Below, one piece after another: positions 23,573 to 32,788 of a stretch of DNA of 64,000 bases. The translations under genes were made by a program, and so were the position numbers. Source of the DNA: Lacisediminihabitans sp046156175. Its GTDB lineage: Bacteria > Actinomycetota > Actinomycetes > Actinomycetales > Microbacteriaceae. The first letter of the stretch is position 1, and every line of letters starts with the position of its first letter. The stretch spans positions 558,001-622,000 of the forward strand of contig NZ_JAYLVL010000002.1 of NCBI RefSeq assembly GCF_046156175.1, written 5' to 3'. Below the pieces are notes generated by a model. The model did not search any database. It was not told the DNA's origin and saw only the letters and a program-made list of their open reading frames with translations.

Positions 23573-24934
23573 TCAGTCGAGAAGCAGTGCCGGCTCCTCG
23601 ATGACGCTCGCGACGTCGGCGAGGAAGCGACTCGCGACGTCCCCATCCACGATGCGATGGTCGAAGCTCGCGCCGAGGGTCGTGACGAAGCGGGGCCGCA
23701 CCTCGCCGTCGACCACCCAGGGCTTCTGCTTGATCGTGCCCATCGCGAGGATGGCGACCTCGCCGGGATTGAGGATCGGCGTGCCGGAGTCCATGCCGAA
23801 GACACCGATGTTCGTGACCGTGATGGTGCCGCCCGCCTGGTCGGCCGGGCTGGTCTTGCCGTCGCGGGCGGTGATGGTGAGCTGTTCGATCGCGGAGGCG
23901 AGCTCACGCAGGGAGAGCTCCTGCGCCTCTTTGATGTTGGGAACGATGAGCCCGCGGGGAGTCGCGGCGGCGATGCCGAAGTTCACGTAGTGCTTCACGA
24001 TGATCTCGCTGTCCGTCCACTGCGCGTTCACCGTGGGGTTTCGACGAACGGCCCAGATCATCGCTTTCGCCATGATCAACAGGGGCGACACCTTCACCCC
24101 GGCGAAGTCGGTGGAGTTCTTGAGCCTCTTGACGAACTCCATGGTGCGGGTGGCGTCGACGTCGACGAAGAGGCTCACGTGCGGAGCGGTGAACGCACTG
24201 GACACCATGGCCGTCGCTATCGCCTTGCGCACCCCCTTCACCGGGATGCGCTCCTCGCGGTCGCTTCCCCAGGCCGGCGTCTCGATGTTTCGGAACAGGG
24301 TGCCCTGCGAAGCCTGGCGCACGACATCCTCTCGGGTGATCTCGCCGGCGAGGCCGGTGGGGGTCACGTCCGAGAGGCTCACCGCAAGGTCCTTGGCGAG
24401 CTTGCGAATCGGCGGCTTGGCGATGATCGCGGAGGCGGATGCCGCGGGCACCGAGCTCGGGCGGGGAGCCGTCTCGGGGGCGGAAGCCGCGATACCGGAC
24501 GCCGTGCGCGTGGAGCCATCACCGGCGCTGGCAGCCGCCGGGCGCGTGCGGCGGGAGGCGACGTGGCCCTTGATGCCGTAGCCGACCAGCACCGCACCGC
24601 CGGCATCGCCCGATTCACTGGAGATGCTGCCGGCCGTGTCGGCGACGGTGTCGACACCCTCGGGGGCGGGCGCGTCGACGGCGGCGGGAGTCGCGCCCGA
24701 GGATACGGAGATGATCGGAGTTCCGACATCCACTGTCGTTCCCTCGGCCACCAGGATCGCGGTGACCGTGCCGGCGAAGGGCGAGGGCAGCTCGACGAGG
24801 GACTTCGCGGTCTCGATCTCCACGAGCACCTGGTTGACCGCCACCTCGTCGCCGGGCTTGACCTTCCAGGAGACGATCTCGGCCTCGGTGAGGCCTTCTC
24901 CGACATCCGGGAGGGTGAATTCTGAGCTGGTCAC
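23573..24934 (-). CDS. Dihydrolipoamide acyltransferase, E2 of a 2-oxoacid dehydrogenase complex
   Basis: 453 residues. One lipoyl domain (residues 1-78) has the lipoylated lysine in EIETAKSLVE. A long Ala/Pro/Thr linker, a peripheral subunit-binding domain (PPIRKLAKDLAVSLSDV, about 170-205) and the catalytic domain with active site DHRIVDGDVA near the C-terminus follow. It transfers the acyl group from E1 to CoA. It is the third gene of the E1alpha-E1beta-E2 operon, 13 bases after E1beta. The domain style fits branched-chain 2-oxoacid dehydrogenase (BkdC) better than pyruvate dehydrogenase, but substrate is not certain. Confidence 0.9.
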   Translation of the reverse strand: MTSSEFTLPDVGEGLTEAEIVSWKVKPGDEVAVNQVLVEIETAKSLVELPSPFAGTVTAILVAEGTTVDVGTPIISVSSGATPAAVDAPAPEGVDTVADTAGSISSESGDAGGAVLVGYGIKGHVASRRTRPAAASAGDGSTRTASGIAASAPETAPRPSSVPAASASAIIAKPPIRKLAKDLAVSLSDVTPTGLAGEITREDVVRQASQGTLFRNIETPAWGSDREERIPVKGVRKAIATAMVSSAFTAPHVSLFVDVDATRTMEFVKRLKNSTDFAGVKVSPLLIMAKAMIWAVRRNPTVNAQWTDSEIIVKHYVNFGIAAATPRGLIVPNIKEAQELSLRELASAIEQLTITARDGKTSPADQAGGTITVTNIGVFGMDSGTPILNPGEVAILAMGTIKQKPWVVDGEVRPRFVTTLGASFDHRIVDGDVASRFLADVASVIEEPALLLD

Positions 24935-24947
24935 GGCGTTCCTTTAG

Positions 24948-25925
24948 CTAGTAGGCCAGTGCGCGGTCGACGGCCTCGAGGATGCGGTCGGCATCCGGAA
25001 GGTAGACGGTCTCGAGCTTTGCGGGCGGGAATGGCGCGTCGAAGCTCGAGACCCGCAGCACGGGGGCCTCGAGGGAGTAGAACGCCTTCTCGGTGATGGT
25101 CGCGGCGATCTCGGCGGAGATGTTCACCGATCCGGGCGCCTCGGAGGCCACGACCAGTCGTCCGGTCTTCTGCACGGAGCGGAGAATCGGCGCGTAGTCG
25201 ATCGGCGAGAGCGAGCGCAGGTCGATGACCTCGACGCTCGTGCCCTCCTGCTGCGCGAGTTCTGCCGCCTGCATCAGCACGTTGACCATCGCGCCGTGTC
25301 CGACGAGGGTCACCTCGGTTCCGGTGCGAACCACCCGACTCGAGTGCAGCGGGGATGCGCTCGCGTCGAAGTCGACCGGACCCTTGTGCCAATAACGGCT
25401 CTTCGGCTCGAAGAACAGCACAGGATCGTTGGAGGCGATCGCCTCTTGGATCATCCAGTACGCGTCATTCGGGGTGCTCGGACTGACGACTCGAAGGCCC
25501 GGAGTGTGGGCGAAGTACGCCTCGGGGCTCTCCTGGTGGTGTTCCACCGCTCCGATGTGCCCGCCATAGGGAACGCGGATGACCACCGGCATGGTGATGC
25601 GGCCCTCGTGGCGGCTCGTCATCTTGGCCAGCTGGGAGGTGATCTGGTCGAAGCCCGGGAAGATGAACCCGTCGAACTGGATCTCGCAGACCGGACGGTA
25701 GCCGCGCATCGCCAGCCCGATCGCCGTTCCGATGATGCCGGATTCGGCCAGCGGGGTGTCGAACACGCGACGCTCCCCGAACTCGGCCTGCAGGCCCTCG
25801 GTGACGCGGAAGACGCCGCCGAGAGGGCCGATGTCCTCACCCATGAGCAGCACCGTGGGGTCGTCGGCGAGGGCTTTGCGCAATCCGGCATTGAGCGCTT
25901 TGGCGAGAGGGAGTTCCTCGGTCAT
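24948..25925 (-). CDS. 2-Oxoacid dehydrogenase E1 component, beta subunit
   Basis: 325 residues. It begins MTEELPLAKALNAGLRKALA and contains LLMGEDIGPLGGVFRVTEGL, the transketolase pyrimidine-binding domain with the thiamine-activating glutamate. QFDGFIFPGFDQI and the C-terminal transketolase domain follow. It pairs with E1alpha to decarboxylate a branched-chain 2-oxo acid or pyruvate. The ATG overlaps the E1alpha stop by four bases (ATGA). Frames extending further upstream only overlap E1alpha and are not used. Confidence 0.92.
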   Translation of the reverse strand: MTEELPLAKALNAGLRKALADDPTVLLMGEDIGPLGGVFRVTEGLQAEFGERRVFDTPLAESGIIGTAIGLAMRGYRPVCEIQFDGFIFPGFDQITSQLAKMTSRHEGRITMPVVIRVPYGGHIGAVEHHQESPEAYFAHTPGLRVVSPSTPNDAYWMIQEAIASNDPVLFFEPKSRYWHKGPVDFDASASPLHSSRVVRTGTEVTLVGHGAMVNVLMQAAELAQQEGTSVEVIDLRSLSPIDYAPILRSVQKTGRLVVASEAPGSVNISAEIAATITEKAFYSLEAPVLRVSSFDAPFPPAKLETVYLPDADRILEAVDRALAY

Positions 25926-27040
25926 CGGGTGCTGCCCCCCAGGCTCGCCTCGTAGTCGGCGAGCCACTGCTTCTGCGCATCCATGACCGGATGCTGCTCC
26001 GAGTAGACGTGATCGAAGATGAGATCGGTCGACGGCACCGTGAGCTCGAGGGTGCGACGACGAAGATCGGCCGAGAAGTCCTCTGCCTCGGACGCGGCGG
26101 CGGCGAAGAAGTCCTCGCCCTCGCCTCGACCCCGGAGATAGCTGGCGTACCGGACGATCGGATCTTTCGCCACCCAGGATGCGGTCTCGGCATCCATGCG
26201 GTATTTCGTGGGGTCGTCGCTCGTGGTGTGCGCGCCGATGCGGTAGGTGAGGGCCTCGATGAGGCGGGGACCCTGGCCGGCACGGGCTTCGTCGAGGTTC
26301 TTTCGCGTGACGGCATAGCTCGCGAGCACGTCGTTGCCGTCGACCTGGATGCCGGGCATGCCGAATCCGCCAGCGCGCTGGTAGAGCGGCGTGCGGGACT
26401 GCACCCGCACCGGCACCGAGATGGCCCACTGGTTGTTCTGCAGGAAGAAGACCTCCGGGGCGTTGAAGCTCGCCGCGAAGACGAGCGCCTCGCTCACATC
26501 CCCCTGGCTGGTCGCACCGTCTCCGAAGTAGACCATCACCGCGCGATCGGTCTCGGGATCGCCCGTGCCGGTCTCCCCGTCGAGGGTGATGCCCATCGCG
26601 TAGCCCGTGGCGTGCAGGGCCTGCGATCCGAGCACGAGGGTGTAGAGGTGGAAGTTGCCGCAGGCGGCGGGATCCCAGCCCCCGTTCGTCACGCCGCGCA
26701 TCAGGCGCACGATGTCGACGACGTCGACGCCCCTGATCATGCCGATCGAGTGTTCGCGGTACGAGGGGAAGAGGTGATCCTGAGATCTGGCGGCCCGGGC
26801 GGAGCCCACCTGCGCGGCTTCCTGCCCGTGGCTCGGGGGCCAGAGTGCGAGTTGGCCCTGGCGCTGAAGGTTGGTGGCTTCGAGGTCGAAACGTCGCGTG
26901 ATGACCATGTCGCGGTAGAACTGGCGCAGTTCGTCATCCGAGAGCGCGTCGATGTAAGGCATATACTCCGCCGCCGCGTCATCCGTCTGGAGGGTGCCAT
27001 CGGTCGAGAGAAGCTGCACCATCTGTTCGGATCCTGCCAC
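25922..27040 (-). CDS. 2-Oxoacid dehydrogenase E1 component, alpha subunit
   Basis: 372 residues from a GTG. The thiamine-diphosphate motif is GDGATSQGDVSEALVFAASF through the asparagine pair QNNQW (about 185-215). The phosphorylation-loop region YRIGAHTTSDDPTKYR is the type found in branched-chain E1alpha. With E1beta it forms the alpha2beta2 decarboxylase. It is the first gene of the operon. No E3 (dihydrolipoamide dehydrogenase) gene is present here; it is probably shared from elsewhere. Branched-chain substrate is inferred. Confidence 0.92.
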   Translation of the reverse strand: MAGSEQMVQLLSTDGTLQTDDAAAEYMPYIDALSDDELRQFYRDMVITRRFDLEATNLQRQGQLALWPPSHGQEAAQVGSARAARSQDHLFPSYREHSIGMIRGVDVVDIVRLMRGVTNGGWDPAACGNFHLYTLVLGSQALHATGYAMGITLDGETGTGDPETDRAVMVYFGDGATSQGDVSEALVFAASFNAPEVFFLQNNQWAISVPVRVQSRTPLYQRAGGFGMPGIQVDGNDVLASYAVTRKNLDEARAGQGPRLIEALTYRIGAHTTSDDPTKYRMDAETASWVAKDPIVRYASYLRGRGEGEDFFAAAASEAEDFSADLRRRTLELTVPSTDLIFDHVYSEQHPVMDAQKQWLADYEASLGGSTR

Positions 27041-27126
27041 GGTGGCCTCACAGTCCTGTTGTCGATCGGGGTGCAGGGTGGTCGGGGTTTCGTCACGCCC
27101 TCGGGGCGGGCTCGTTCCGCGACGTT

Positions 27127-28233
27127 CTAATCTAACGCGGGCTCGGACTGTCGCATTGGTAGGGTGCGCACAACCTCAGCCGCGGCCTTTAGGAGTTTAT
27201 CCACAGACTGCGATTCGCCGATCGAGACGCGGACGCCATCGGCACCGAGCGGTCGCACCACGATTCCCGCGGCCGAGAATATCTGGGCCGCGGCGGCGGT
27301 CTGCGCCCCGGTGGGCAGCCAGACGAAGTTGCCGTGCGGACGCGGCACCTCCCAGCTCTGGTCGAGCAGCGCCCGCCACACCTCATCACGCAGCAGGGCG
27401 AGGCGATGGACTCGCTCGAGGAGAGTCTTCTCGTGGTCGAGCGACACGAGGGCCGCGCGTTGGGCGGCCTCGGTGACGGACAGGGGGATGGATGTCGTTC
27501 GCGCGGCGTCGAGGATGTACTCGGGTCCCACCGCGTAGCCGATCCGCAGTCCGGCCAGACCGTAGGCCTTGGAGAAGGTGCGCGCGACGACGAGGTTGGA
27601 GTATTTTCCACTGAGCGTGCTGCCGTCCACGGCGGAATCGTCGGTGACGAATTCCACGTAAGCCTCGTCGAGGATCACCAGGACGTCAGTCGGCACCGCC
27701 GCCATGAATCCGGCGAACTCGGCGGAGGTGACCATCGACCCGGTGGGGTTGTTCGGGCTGCAGACGATCACGAGCCGGGTGCGGTCGGTGATCGCCGCGA
27801 GCATCGCAGCGAGGTCGTGGCGGTGGTCCGCGGTGTTCGGCACGGGCACGCTGGTCGCCCCGGCCACCGCGACGAGTCCGGGGTAGGCCTCGAATGAGCG
27901 CCAGGAGTAGACGACCTCATCACCCGGTCCCGCGGCTGCCGAGATGAGCTGGGCGAGGATCGACACCGAGCCGGCACCGAGATGCACCTCTTCAGTGCGC
28001 ACACCGAAGCGCGCCGCAAGCCGAGCCCGCAGTTCCAGGCCCGCGGCATCCGGGTAGCGGTTGACCCCGGAACTCGCCGCGATCGCAGCAACGACCTCGG
28101 GGATGGGGTCGAAAGGGTTCTCGTTGGATGACAGCTTGAAGGCATCGGTGTCCGCGGGCTTGCCCTGAGCGTATGCCGCGAGCGCGACGATCTCCGGACG
28201 CAGACGAACGGCAGTGGAAGGCGGAGTGGTCAC
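27127..28233 (-). CDS. hisC: Histidinol-phosphate / aromatic amino acid aminotransferase
   Basis: 368 residues, fold-type I PLP aminotransferase. KLSSNENPFDP (about 33-43), CSPNNPTGS (158-166), the aspartate in ILDEAYVEF and the PLP lysine in TFSKAYGLAGLRIGYAVG mark the HisC family. It is probably the stand-alone second copy (Pat-like) that makes phenylalanine or tyrosine, since no other his genes lie nearby. A perfect DnaA-box sequence occurs by chance or design inside its 3' end (27197-27205). It lies 86 bases upstream of the E1alpha gene on the same strand. Confidence 0.88.
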   Translation of the reverse strand: MTTPPSTAVRLRPEIVALAAYAQGKPADTDAFKLSSNENPFDPIPEVVAAIAASSGVNRYPDAAGLELRARLAARFGVRTEEVHLGAGSVSILAQLISAAAGPGDEVVYSWRSFEAYPGLVAVAGATSVPVPNTADHRHDLAAMLAAITDRTRLVIVCSPNNPTGSMVTSAEFAGFMAAVPTDVLVILDEAYVEFVTDDSAVDGSTLSGKYSNLVVARTFSKAYGLAGLRIGYAVGPEYILDAARTTSIPLSVTEAAQRAALVSLDHEKTLLERVHRLALLRDEVWRALLDQSWEVPRPHGNFVWLPTGAQTAAAAQIFSAAGIVVRPLGADGVRVSIGESQSVDKLLKAAAEVVRTLPMRQSEPALD

Positions 28234-28331
28234 GGCTCAAGCCTACGGGCAGCCCGGCGGGAAGTTCCGGGGGCTGGCGCTCTGGCACCGGTCGATTGCG
28301 TGGCTCACCGGCAGGGCGGCATAGTGGACGC

Positions 28332-28730
28332 ATGAGATTCTTCGTGCGCCTTGTGGTCAACGCTGTCGCCCTCTGGCTGACGACCCTCATCGTGGCCGGC
28401 GTGACCGTCGTGGCGTTTCCGCCGCAGGACACCCTCGCGGTGGTGCTCACCTATCTTCTCGTCGCCTTCATCTTCGGCATCGTCAACGGGGTGATCGGCA
28501 ACCTGATCCGAATCGTCGCCTTCCCGCTCTACATCCTCACGCTCGGGCTCCTCGCCCTGGTGGTCAACGGCCTCCTCCTGCTGTTGGTGAGTTGGATCTC
28601 CGGTCTCCTCGGCTTCGGCCTCGTGGTCGACGGTTTCTGGTGGGGAGTGCTCGGCGCCCTGGTGCTCGCGCTGCTCAGCTGGCTCATCGGCATCCTCATC
28701 CGCCCGATCGTCGGGCGGGATCGGCGCTAG
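28332..28730 (+). CDS. Four-span membrane protein of the phage holin 4 (Mycobact_4TMS) superfamily
   Basis: 132 residues with four closely packed membrane helices: about 5-27, 36-58, 60-83 and 90-124. The block VNGVIGNLIRIVAFPLYILTLGLLALVVNGLLL is characteristic of PF04020. Despite the family name, this protein is common on actinobacterial chromosomes and is not evidence of a prophage. Its last 35 bases overlap tail-to-tail with the hydrolase gene on the other strand. Confidence 0.8.
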   Translation: MRFFVRLVVNAVALWLTTLIVAGVTVVAFPPQDTLAVVLTYLLVAFIFGIVNGVIGNLIRIVAFPLYILTLGLLALVVNGLLLLLVSWISGLLGFGLVVDGFWWGVLGALVLALLSWLIGILIRPIVGRDRR

Positions 28731-30159
28731 AAGCCTCACGCACCCCGCGGTACAGGGTGGAGTCGACCCGCGTGGTGCCGTCGCCGAACCGATCGAAGCC
28801 GGCGAGCGCGGAGACCACCCGGGTCTCGTGCGAGGCATCGACGAGGGCTGCCGTCTCGCGATAGCCGGCGAGCTGGTGCGCCGGGAAGAGCACCTCGGTC
28901 GACACCGGTCTATCGTCGAAGAGCTGCCGACGCACCAGCACCGGATCGGCGGACGCCCAGCTCCCGCCGACCGCCGGCACGATGTCGTCGGTGTGCTCGA
29001 GAGCCACCCAGGGGATGCTGGACGGCACCTCCACCTGCGCTGCCGGAGCACCCAGTGTGTACAGGCCGCGGGTGTCGTAGTCGCCGGATGCCGCGAGCTC
29101 GGCCGCGATCAGCCCGCCCTGCGAATACCCGGTGAAGAGCACGGGGGATGACGAGGTGACTCCCGCGTCGGCCATCGCCTCGGTCACCGCCCGATACGAC
29201 CCCGCTTCCCGACCCGCGACCGCGTTCATATTGCTCGTCATGTCCCAGGGTTCGGATCCGGGCTCGAGCGAGAAGTCGCGCGTGCCCCCGACGTAGACCT
29301 CGAACCTGTCGGGTTCGCCCGGCTGCGCGTACCTGTCGATACGCACCTGGGCAGCACCCTGCGGTACCCGGGCGGCCCGGTCGCTGTAACTCTCCGCCCG
29401 GGTCGCCGGCACGGTGGCGCCCGCCCGGGTCACGGACACCGCCGTCTCGGCGAGCACACCCCAGGTTCCGGCGATCCCGACAACGACCGTGGATGACGTC
29501 GCAAGCCCCACCAGCCCGAGGCCCTCGTCGCCGATGGCGTGCACGAGCTCCGGGGGGAGCTTCAGGAGGCCGCCGCCGAAGTCGTCCGCGCTCATCACCG
29601 TGAGGCGCACGAGTTGCACCACCCTCGGGTCGGTGAGCACCACACTCTTGCCCTGCAGCCACTGCGGCAACACCCGGAACAGTGCCACGCGTTTCTCGGG
29701 CGGCAGCAGTGCGATGCCCAGCGCCACGCCCGCTCCGATACCGAGGATCTCGGGCAACAGTTCGAGAGCGATAGCCGGCAGGAACAGGCCGAGCATCGCG
29801 CCGAAGCGACCGGCGAGATCCTGAGCGAGTCGTTCGGCGAGATCTTCACCGATGCCGTACGCGTCCGCGGACGCGATGAGCGCTAGGTTGAGGCCTTCGG
29901 CCGCAGGGGCCGCGCGGGCGAGTGCCGCCGACGCGTCATCCATCGCCCGTTCCGCGGCGAGCGCACTCGACGGGGCCGCAAGGTCGTTGAGCTGGGCGAC
30001 CCCGACCACTCGGTCGATCACCACGAGCTGCCGGTGGCACTCAGTGAGCAGCGCCCGCAGCTCACCGAGTCTTCGCGCATCCTCGAACAGCTCTGAGGTG
30101 GCAACCGCGATGGATCCCCCGCCGCCGATGACGAGGTCACCGGCCATGAGAACCGTCAT
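28696..30159 (-). CDS. Alpha/beta-hydrolase with WXG100-like N-terminal half
   Basis: 487 residues. The N-terminal 100 residues are helical (EDARRLGELRALLTECHRQL), resembling ESX-type carrier domains. A glycine-rich hydrophobic stretch (140-175) follows, then a lipase-like domain with the nucleophile elbow GYSQGG (about residue 350), an acidic DIVP and a histidine in FPAHQLAGY. The protein may be exported by a type VII system and cleave esters or lipids. Its start overlaps the end of the small WXG gene by 23 bases. A start at 30147 is also possible. Confidence 0.7.
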   Translation of the reverse strand: MTVLMAGDLVIGGGGSIAVATSELFEDARRLGELRALLTECHRQLVVIDRVVGVAQLNDLAAPSSALAAERAMDDASAALARAAPAAEGLNLALIASADAYGIGEDLAERLAQDLAGRFGAMLGLFLPAIALELLPEILGIGAGVALGIALLPPEKRVALFRVLPQWLQGKSVVLTDPRVVQLVRLTVMSADDFGGGLLKLPPELVHAIGDEGLGLVGLATSSTVVVGIAGTWGVLAETAVSVTRAGATVPATRAESYSDRAARVPQGAAQVRIDRYAQPGEPDRFEVYVGGTRDFSLEPGSEPWDMTSNMNAVAGREAGSYRAVTEAMADAGVTSSSPVLFTGYSQGGLIAAELAASGDYDTRGLYTLGAPAAQVEVPSSIPWVALEHTDDIVPAVGGSWASADPVLVRRQLFDDRPVSTEVLFPAHQLAGYRETAALVDASHETRVVSALAGFDRFGDGTTRVDSTLYRGVREASSADPARRSGG

Positions 30160-30415
30160 CGAGCGCCGCTATGGCTCGCCGGGTGTTGCGGATGGCGTCA
30201 TCCAGGTGGGATTCGGCCGACTGCACCAGGTCGGACAAGTGCTGCAGGCCGCGCACATACATGCGGCGCGCGTCGCCACTCCACACCCCCTCACCCGCCG
30301 CGGACGGCAGCACCGCCCGGGCATGGGCGATGCGACCCGCTACCCGGTCGAGTGCCACGAGCTGCCGGTGCAGCGCGACATCCACCCCGTTTCCGCTCAC
30401 CGCGCCGATGGTCAT
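30137..30415 (-). CDS. WXG100-family small helical protein
   Basis: 92 residues, all helix, with the central turn GVWSGDARRMY that matches the W-x-G hairpin of ESAT-6-like proteins. About 40 residues of helix lie on each side. Such proteins dimerise and are often secreted with a partner encoded next door, here the WXG-hydrolase whose start it overlaps. The ATG at 30415 is chosen; much longer frames upstream are antisense to the phosphatase gene. No type VII ATPase is in this window. Confidence 0.72.
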   Translation of the reverse strand: MTIGAVSGNGVDVALHRQLVALDRVAGRIAHARAVLPSAAGEGVWSGDARRMYVRGLQHLSDLVQSAESHLDDAIRNTRRAIAALDDGSHGR

Positions 30416-30577
30416 CCGCACTCCTTTCCTGTGTCCACGGTCTGCTGCGCCTATCGTCGGCCGCGGGGCCAGCGCCCGACGGCGGGGGAGTGGCTTCGGC
30501 GCACTTTCGGCGGAGGCCCGCGCCTGTGGAGGAGCATCCACGTGGCCGGCTACCGCGATGTGCGGGAGAATGGGCGC

Positions 30578-31102
30578 ATGAGTTTCGACCGCACCCTCGA
30601 TGAGTCGGCGCTCTTCCGCATCTGTTTCGTCTGCACCGGCAACATCTGCCGCTCTCCCATGGCCGAAACGGTCTTTCGAGAGCTCGTGAAGAAGGCCGGC
30701 TACGAGGGTGCGATCACGGTGATCTCTGCCGGCACCGGTGACTGGCACGTGGGCGAACCATCGGATTCCCGCACGACTTCGGCGCTCAGCGCCCATGGCT
30801 ACGACGGCTCTCGTCACCGCGCGAAGCAGTTCGACCCGGAATGGTTCGACAATCTCGACCTCGTCGTGGTCTTCGACCGCAGCCAGGAGCGCATCCTCCG
30901 CGCCTGGGCGAACACCGAGCAGGACCGTGGCAAGGTGCAGATGCTGTTGAGCTTCGACAGCGAACAGGCCGCGCAGGTGGATGTGCCCGACCCCTACTAC
31001 TCCGATGCCGCCATGTTCGACGGCGTGCTCGGCATGATCGAAAAAGCCAGCGCGGCCCTGTTCCGCCAAATCGAACCAGGAATACGACGGGTACCCTCAT
31101 GA
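30578..31102 (+). CDS. Low-molecular-weight protein-tyrosine phosphatase
   Basis: 174 residues. The P-loop ICFVCTGNICRSPMAE (CxxxxxRS with nucleophilic cysteine near residue 19) and the general-acid motif VPDPYYSD (about residue 140) are complete. It removes phosphate from tyrosine in proteins, in the cytoplasm or after release, as PtpA does in mycobacteria. The start at 30578 follows GGGAG at a suitable distance. It overlaps purB by four bases (ATGA), so both are likely co-transcribed. Confidence 0.9.
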   Translation: MSFDRTLDESALFRICFVCTGNICRSPMAETVFRELVKKAGYEGAITVISAGTGDWHVGEPSDSRTTSALSAHGYDGSRHRAKQFDPEWFDNLDLVVVFDRSQERILRAWANTEQDRGKVQMLLSFDSEQAAQVDVPDPYYSDAAMFDGVLGMIEKASAALFRQIEPGIRRVPS

Positions 31103-32487
31103 CTCCGCTTCCCGAACAACCACTCAGCCCCCTCGATGGCCGCTATCGCGCGGCGGTCACCGGTCTCGGCGAACACCTCTCCGAGGCCGGGCTCAACCGG
31201 GCGCGCGTGCACGTGGAGGTCGAGTGGCTGCTCTACCTCACCGACAACGAGATGTTCGGATCCCACCGTCTCGACTCCGAGCAGGCGCGCTCCCTCCGCG
31301 CTCTCGTTGCCGACTTCGGCCAGTCCGATATCGACGAACTCGCCACCCTCGAGGCCACGACCCGGCACGACGTCAAGGCCGTCGAGTACTACGTGCGCAA
31401 GCGCCTCATCGACCTCGGGCTCACGGATGTCGCGGAGCTGACACACTTCGCGTGCACAAGCGAAGACATCAACAACCTCTCCTACGCACTCACCATCCGT
31501 GCCGCTGTCACCGAGGTATGGATGCCGAAGATCACCGGCGTGATCGATGCCCTGTATTCGAGGTCCGTCGACCACCGGGCGGATGCGATGCTCGCCCACA
31601 CGCACGGCCAGCCCGCGACGCCGACGACCGTCGGCAAGGAGTTCGCCGTGTTCGTGGGCCGGCTGCGTCGCATCCTGGCTCAGATCGAAGCGGTGGAATA
31701 CCTCGGCAAGTTCAGCGGCGCCACCGGCACCTTCGCCGCGCATGTCGCGGCCGACCCGAGCCGGGACTGGCCGGCCATCTCGCGTGAGTTCGTGACCTCG
31801 CTCGGGCTGGACTGGAATCCGCTCACCACCCAGATCGAGCCGCACGACTGGCAGGCGGAGCTCTACCAGCGCATCAGCCATGCCAACCGCGTGCTGCACA
31901 ACCTCTGCACCGATATCTGGACCTACATCTCGATGGGCTACTTCACCCAGATCCCCCAAGCCGGCACCACCGGGTCATCCACGATGCCGCACAAGATCAA
32001 CCCGATCCGCTTCGAGAACGCCGAGGCCAACCTCGAGCTGTCGAGCGCACTCCTCGACTCTCTCGCCGCGACTCTCGTCACCTCCCGGCTGCAGCGCGAC
32101 CTCACCGACTCCACCACCCAGCGCAACATCGGGGTCGCCCTCGGACACTCCGTTCTGGCGCTCGACAACATCCAGCGCGGGCTCGGCGAGATCGCCGTCA
32201 ACACCGCCCGGCTCGCCGAAGACCTCGATGGCAACTGGGAGGTGCTCGGAGAGGCCATCCAGACCGTGATCCGTGCGGAGGTCACGGCCGGCAGAAGCTC
32301 GATCGCCGACCCCTACGCGCTGCTGAAGGAGCTCACGCGAGGTCGACGCGTCGGCCAGGCGGAACTCGTGGCCTTCGTGCAGGCTCTGGATATCGGCGAC
32401 GAGGCGAAAGCACGGCTGGTGGCACTGACTCCGGCCGGGTACGCCGGACTCGCCAGCGACCTGGTCGACTACGCCGCGAAGGCGTAG
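31099..32487 (+). CDS. purB: Adenylosuccinate lyase
   Basis: 462 residues. The fumarase/aspartase superfamily signature appears as GSSTMPHKINPIRFENAEAN (about 293-312), and TSEDINNLSYAL and HTHGQPATPTT supply catalytic and substrate residues. It catalyses two steps of purine synthesis: cleavage of SAICAR to AICAR and of adenylosuccinate to AMP. The ATG overlaps the phosphatase stop. This longer PurB form (beginning LSPLDGRYR) is the type also found in E. coli. Confidence 0.95.
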   Translation: MTPLPEQPLSPLDGRYRAAVTGLGEHLSEAGLNRARVHVEVEWLLYLTDNEMFGSHRLDSEQARSLRALVADFGQSDIDELATLEATTRHDVKAVEYYVRKRLIDLGLTDVAELTHFACTSEDINNLSYALTIRAAVTEVWMPKITGVIDALYSRSVDHRADAMLAHTHGQPATPTTVGKEFAVFVGRLRRILAQIEAVEYLGKFSGATGTFAAHVAADPSRDWPAISREFVTSLGLDWNPLTTQIEPHDWQAELYQRISHANRVLHNLCTDIWTYISMGYFTQIPQAGTTGSSTMPHKINPIRFENAEANLELSSALLDSLAATLVTSRLQRDLTDSTTQRNIGVALGHSVLALDNIQRGLGEIAVNTARLAEDLDGNWEVLGEAIQTVIRAEVTAGRSSIADPYALLKELTRGRRVGQAELVAFVQALDIGDEAKARLVALTPAGYAGLASDLVDYAAKA

Positions 32488-32521
32488 CCAGCGCCACCGT
32501 CTGGACTCGGGAGGGACGAGC

Positions 32522-32788
32522 CTAGTGGCCGCCGTCCGACTGGTGGTCCTGCTCGGTGAGGTCGATCTTCTCGGCGTCGTCGGGCTTCACCGCGAGAGCC
32601 AGCATCGCGATCACGACGAGTGAGACGATGAAGGTGATGCCCCCGAACACGAGGGCCAGGGTCACTTCGCGGGTGCTGAACACGACCACGAAGGCGATGA
32701 ATGCGGCCACGACGGCAGCCATGACGACGTACTCGAAGGGCCGGAGGCGATCGCGCCGGCTCGGGCGGTTGCTGTTCTGAGCGGTCAC
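32522..32788 (-). CDS. Small membrane protein, two spans
   Basis: 88 residues from a GTG at 32788 that overlaps the stop of the upstream gene (GTGA). Basic N-terminus (NRPSRRDRLRPFEYV), two membrane helices (about 20-38 and 45-66) and an acidic/histidine tail (DDAEKIDLTEQDHQSDGGH). It resembles small amino acid-transport-associated membrane proteins of actinobacteria, but no function is known. It converges on purB. Confidence 0.75.
   Translation of the reverse strand: MTAQNSNRPSRRDRLRPFEYVVMAAVVAAFIAFVVVFSTREVTLALVFGGITFIVSLVVIAMLALAVKPDDAEKIDLTEQDHQSDGGH

Noticed and set aside
23135..24925. 596-codon plus-strand frame across the E2 gene
   Set aside because: It is antisense to a clear lipoyl acyltransferase; composition is that of a shadow frame.
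28332..28730. Prophage signal from the holin-family protein
   Set aside because: This family is a common chromosomal membrane protein in actinobacteria and no other phage genes are near.
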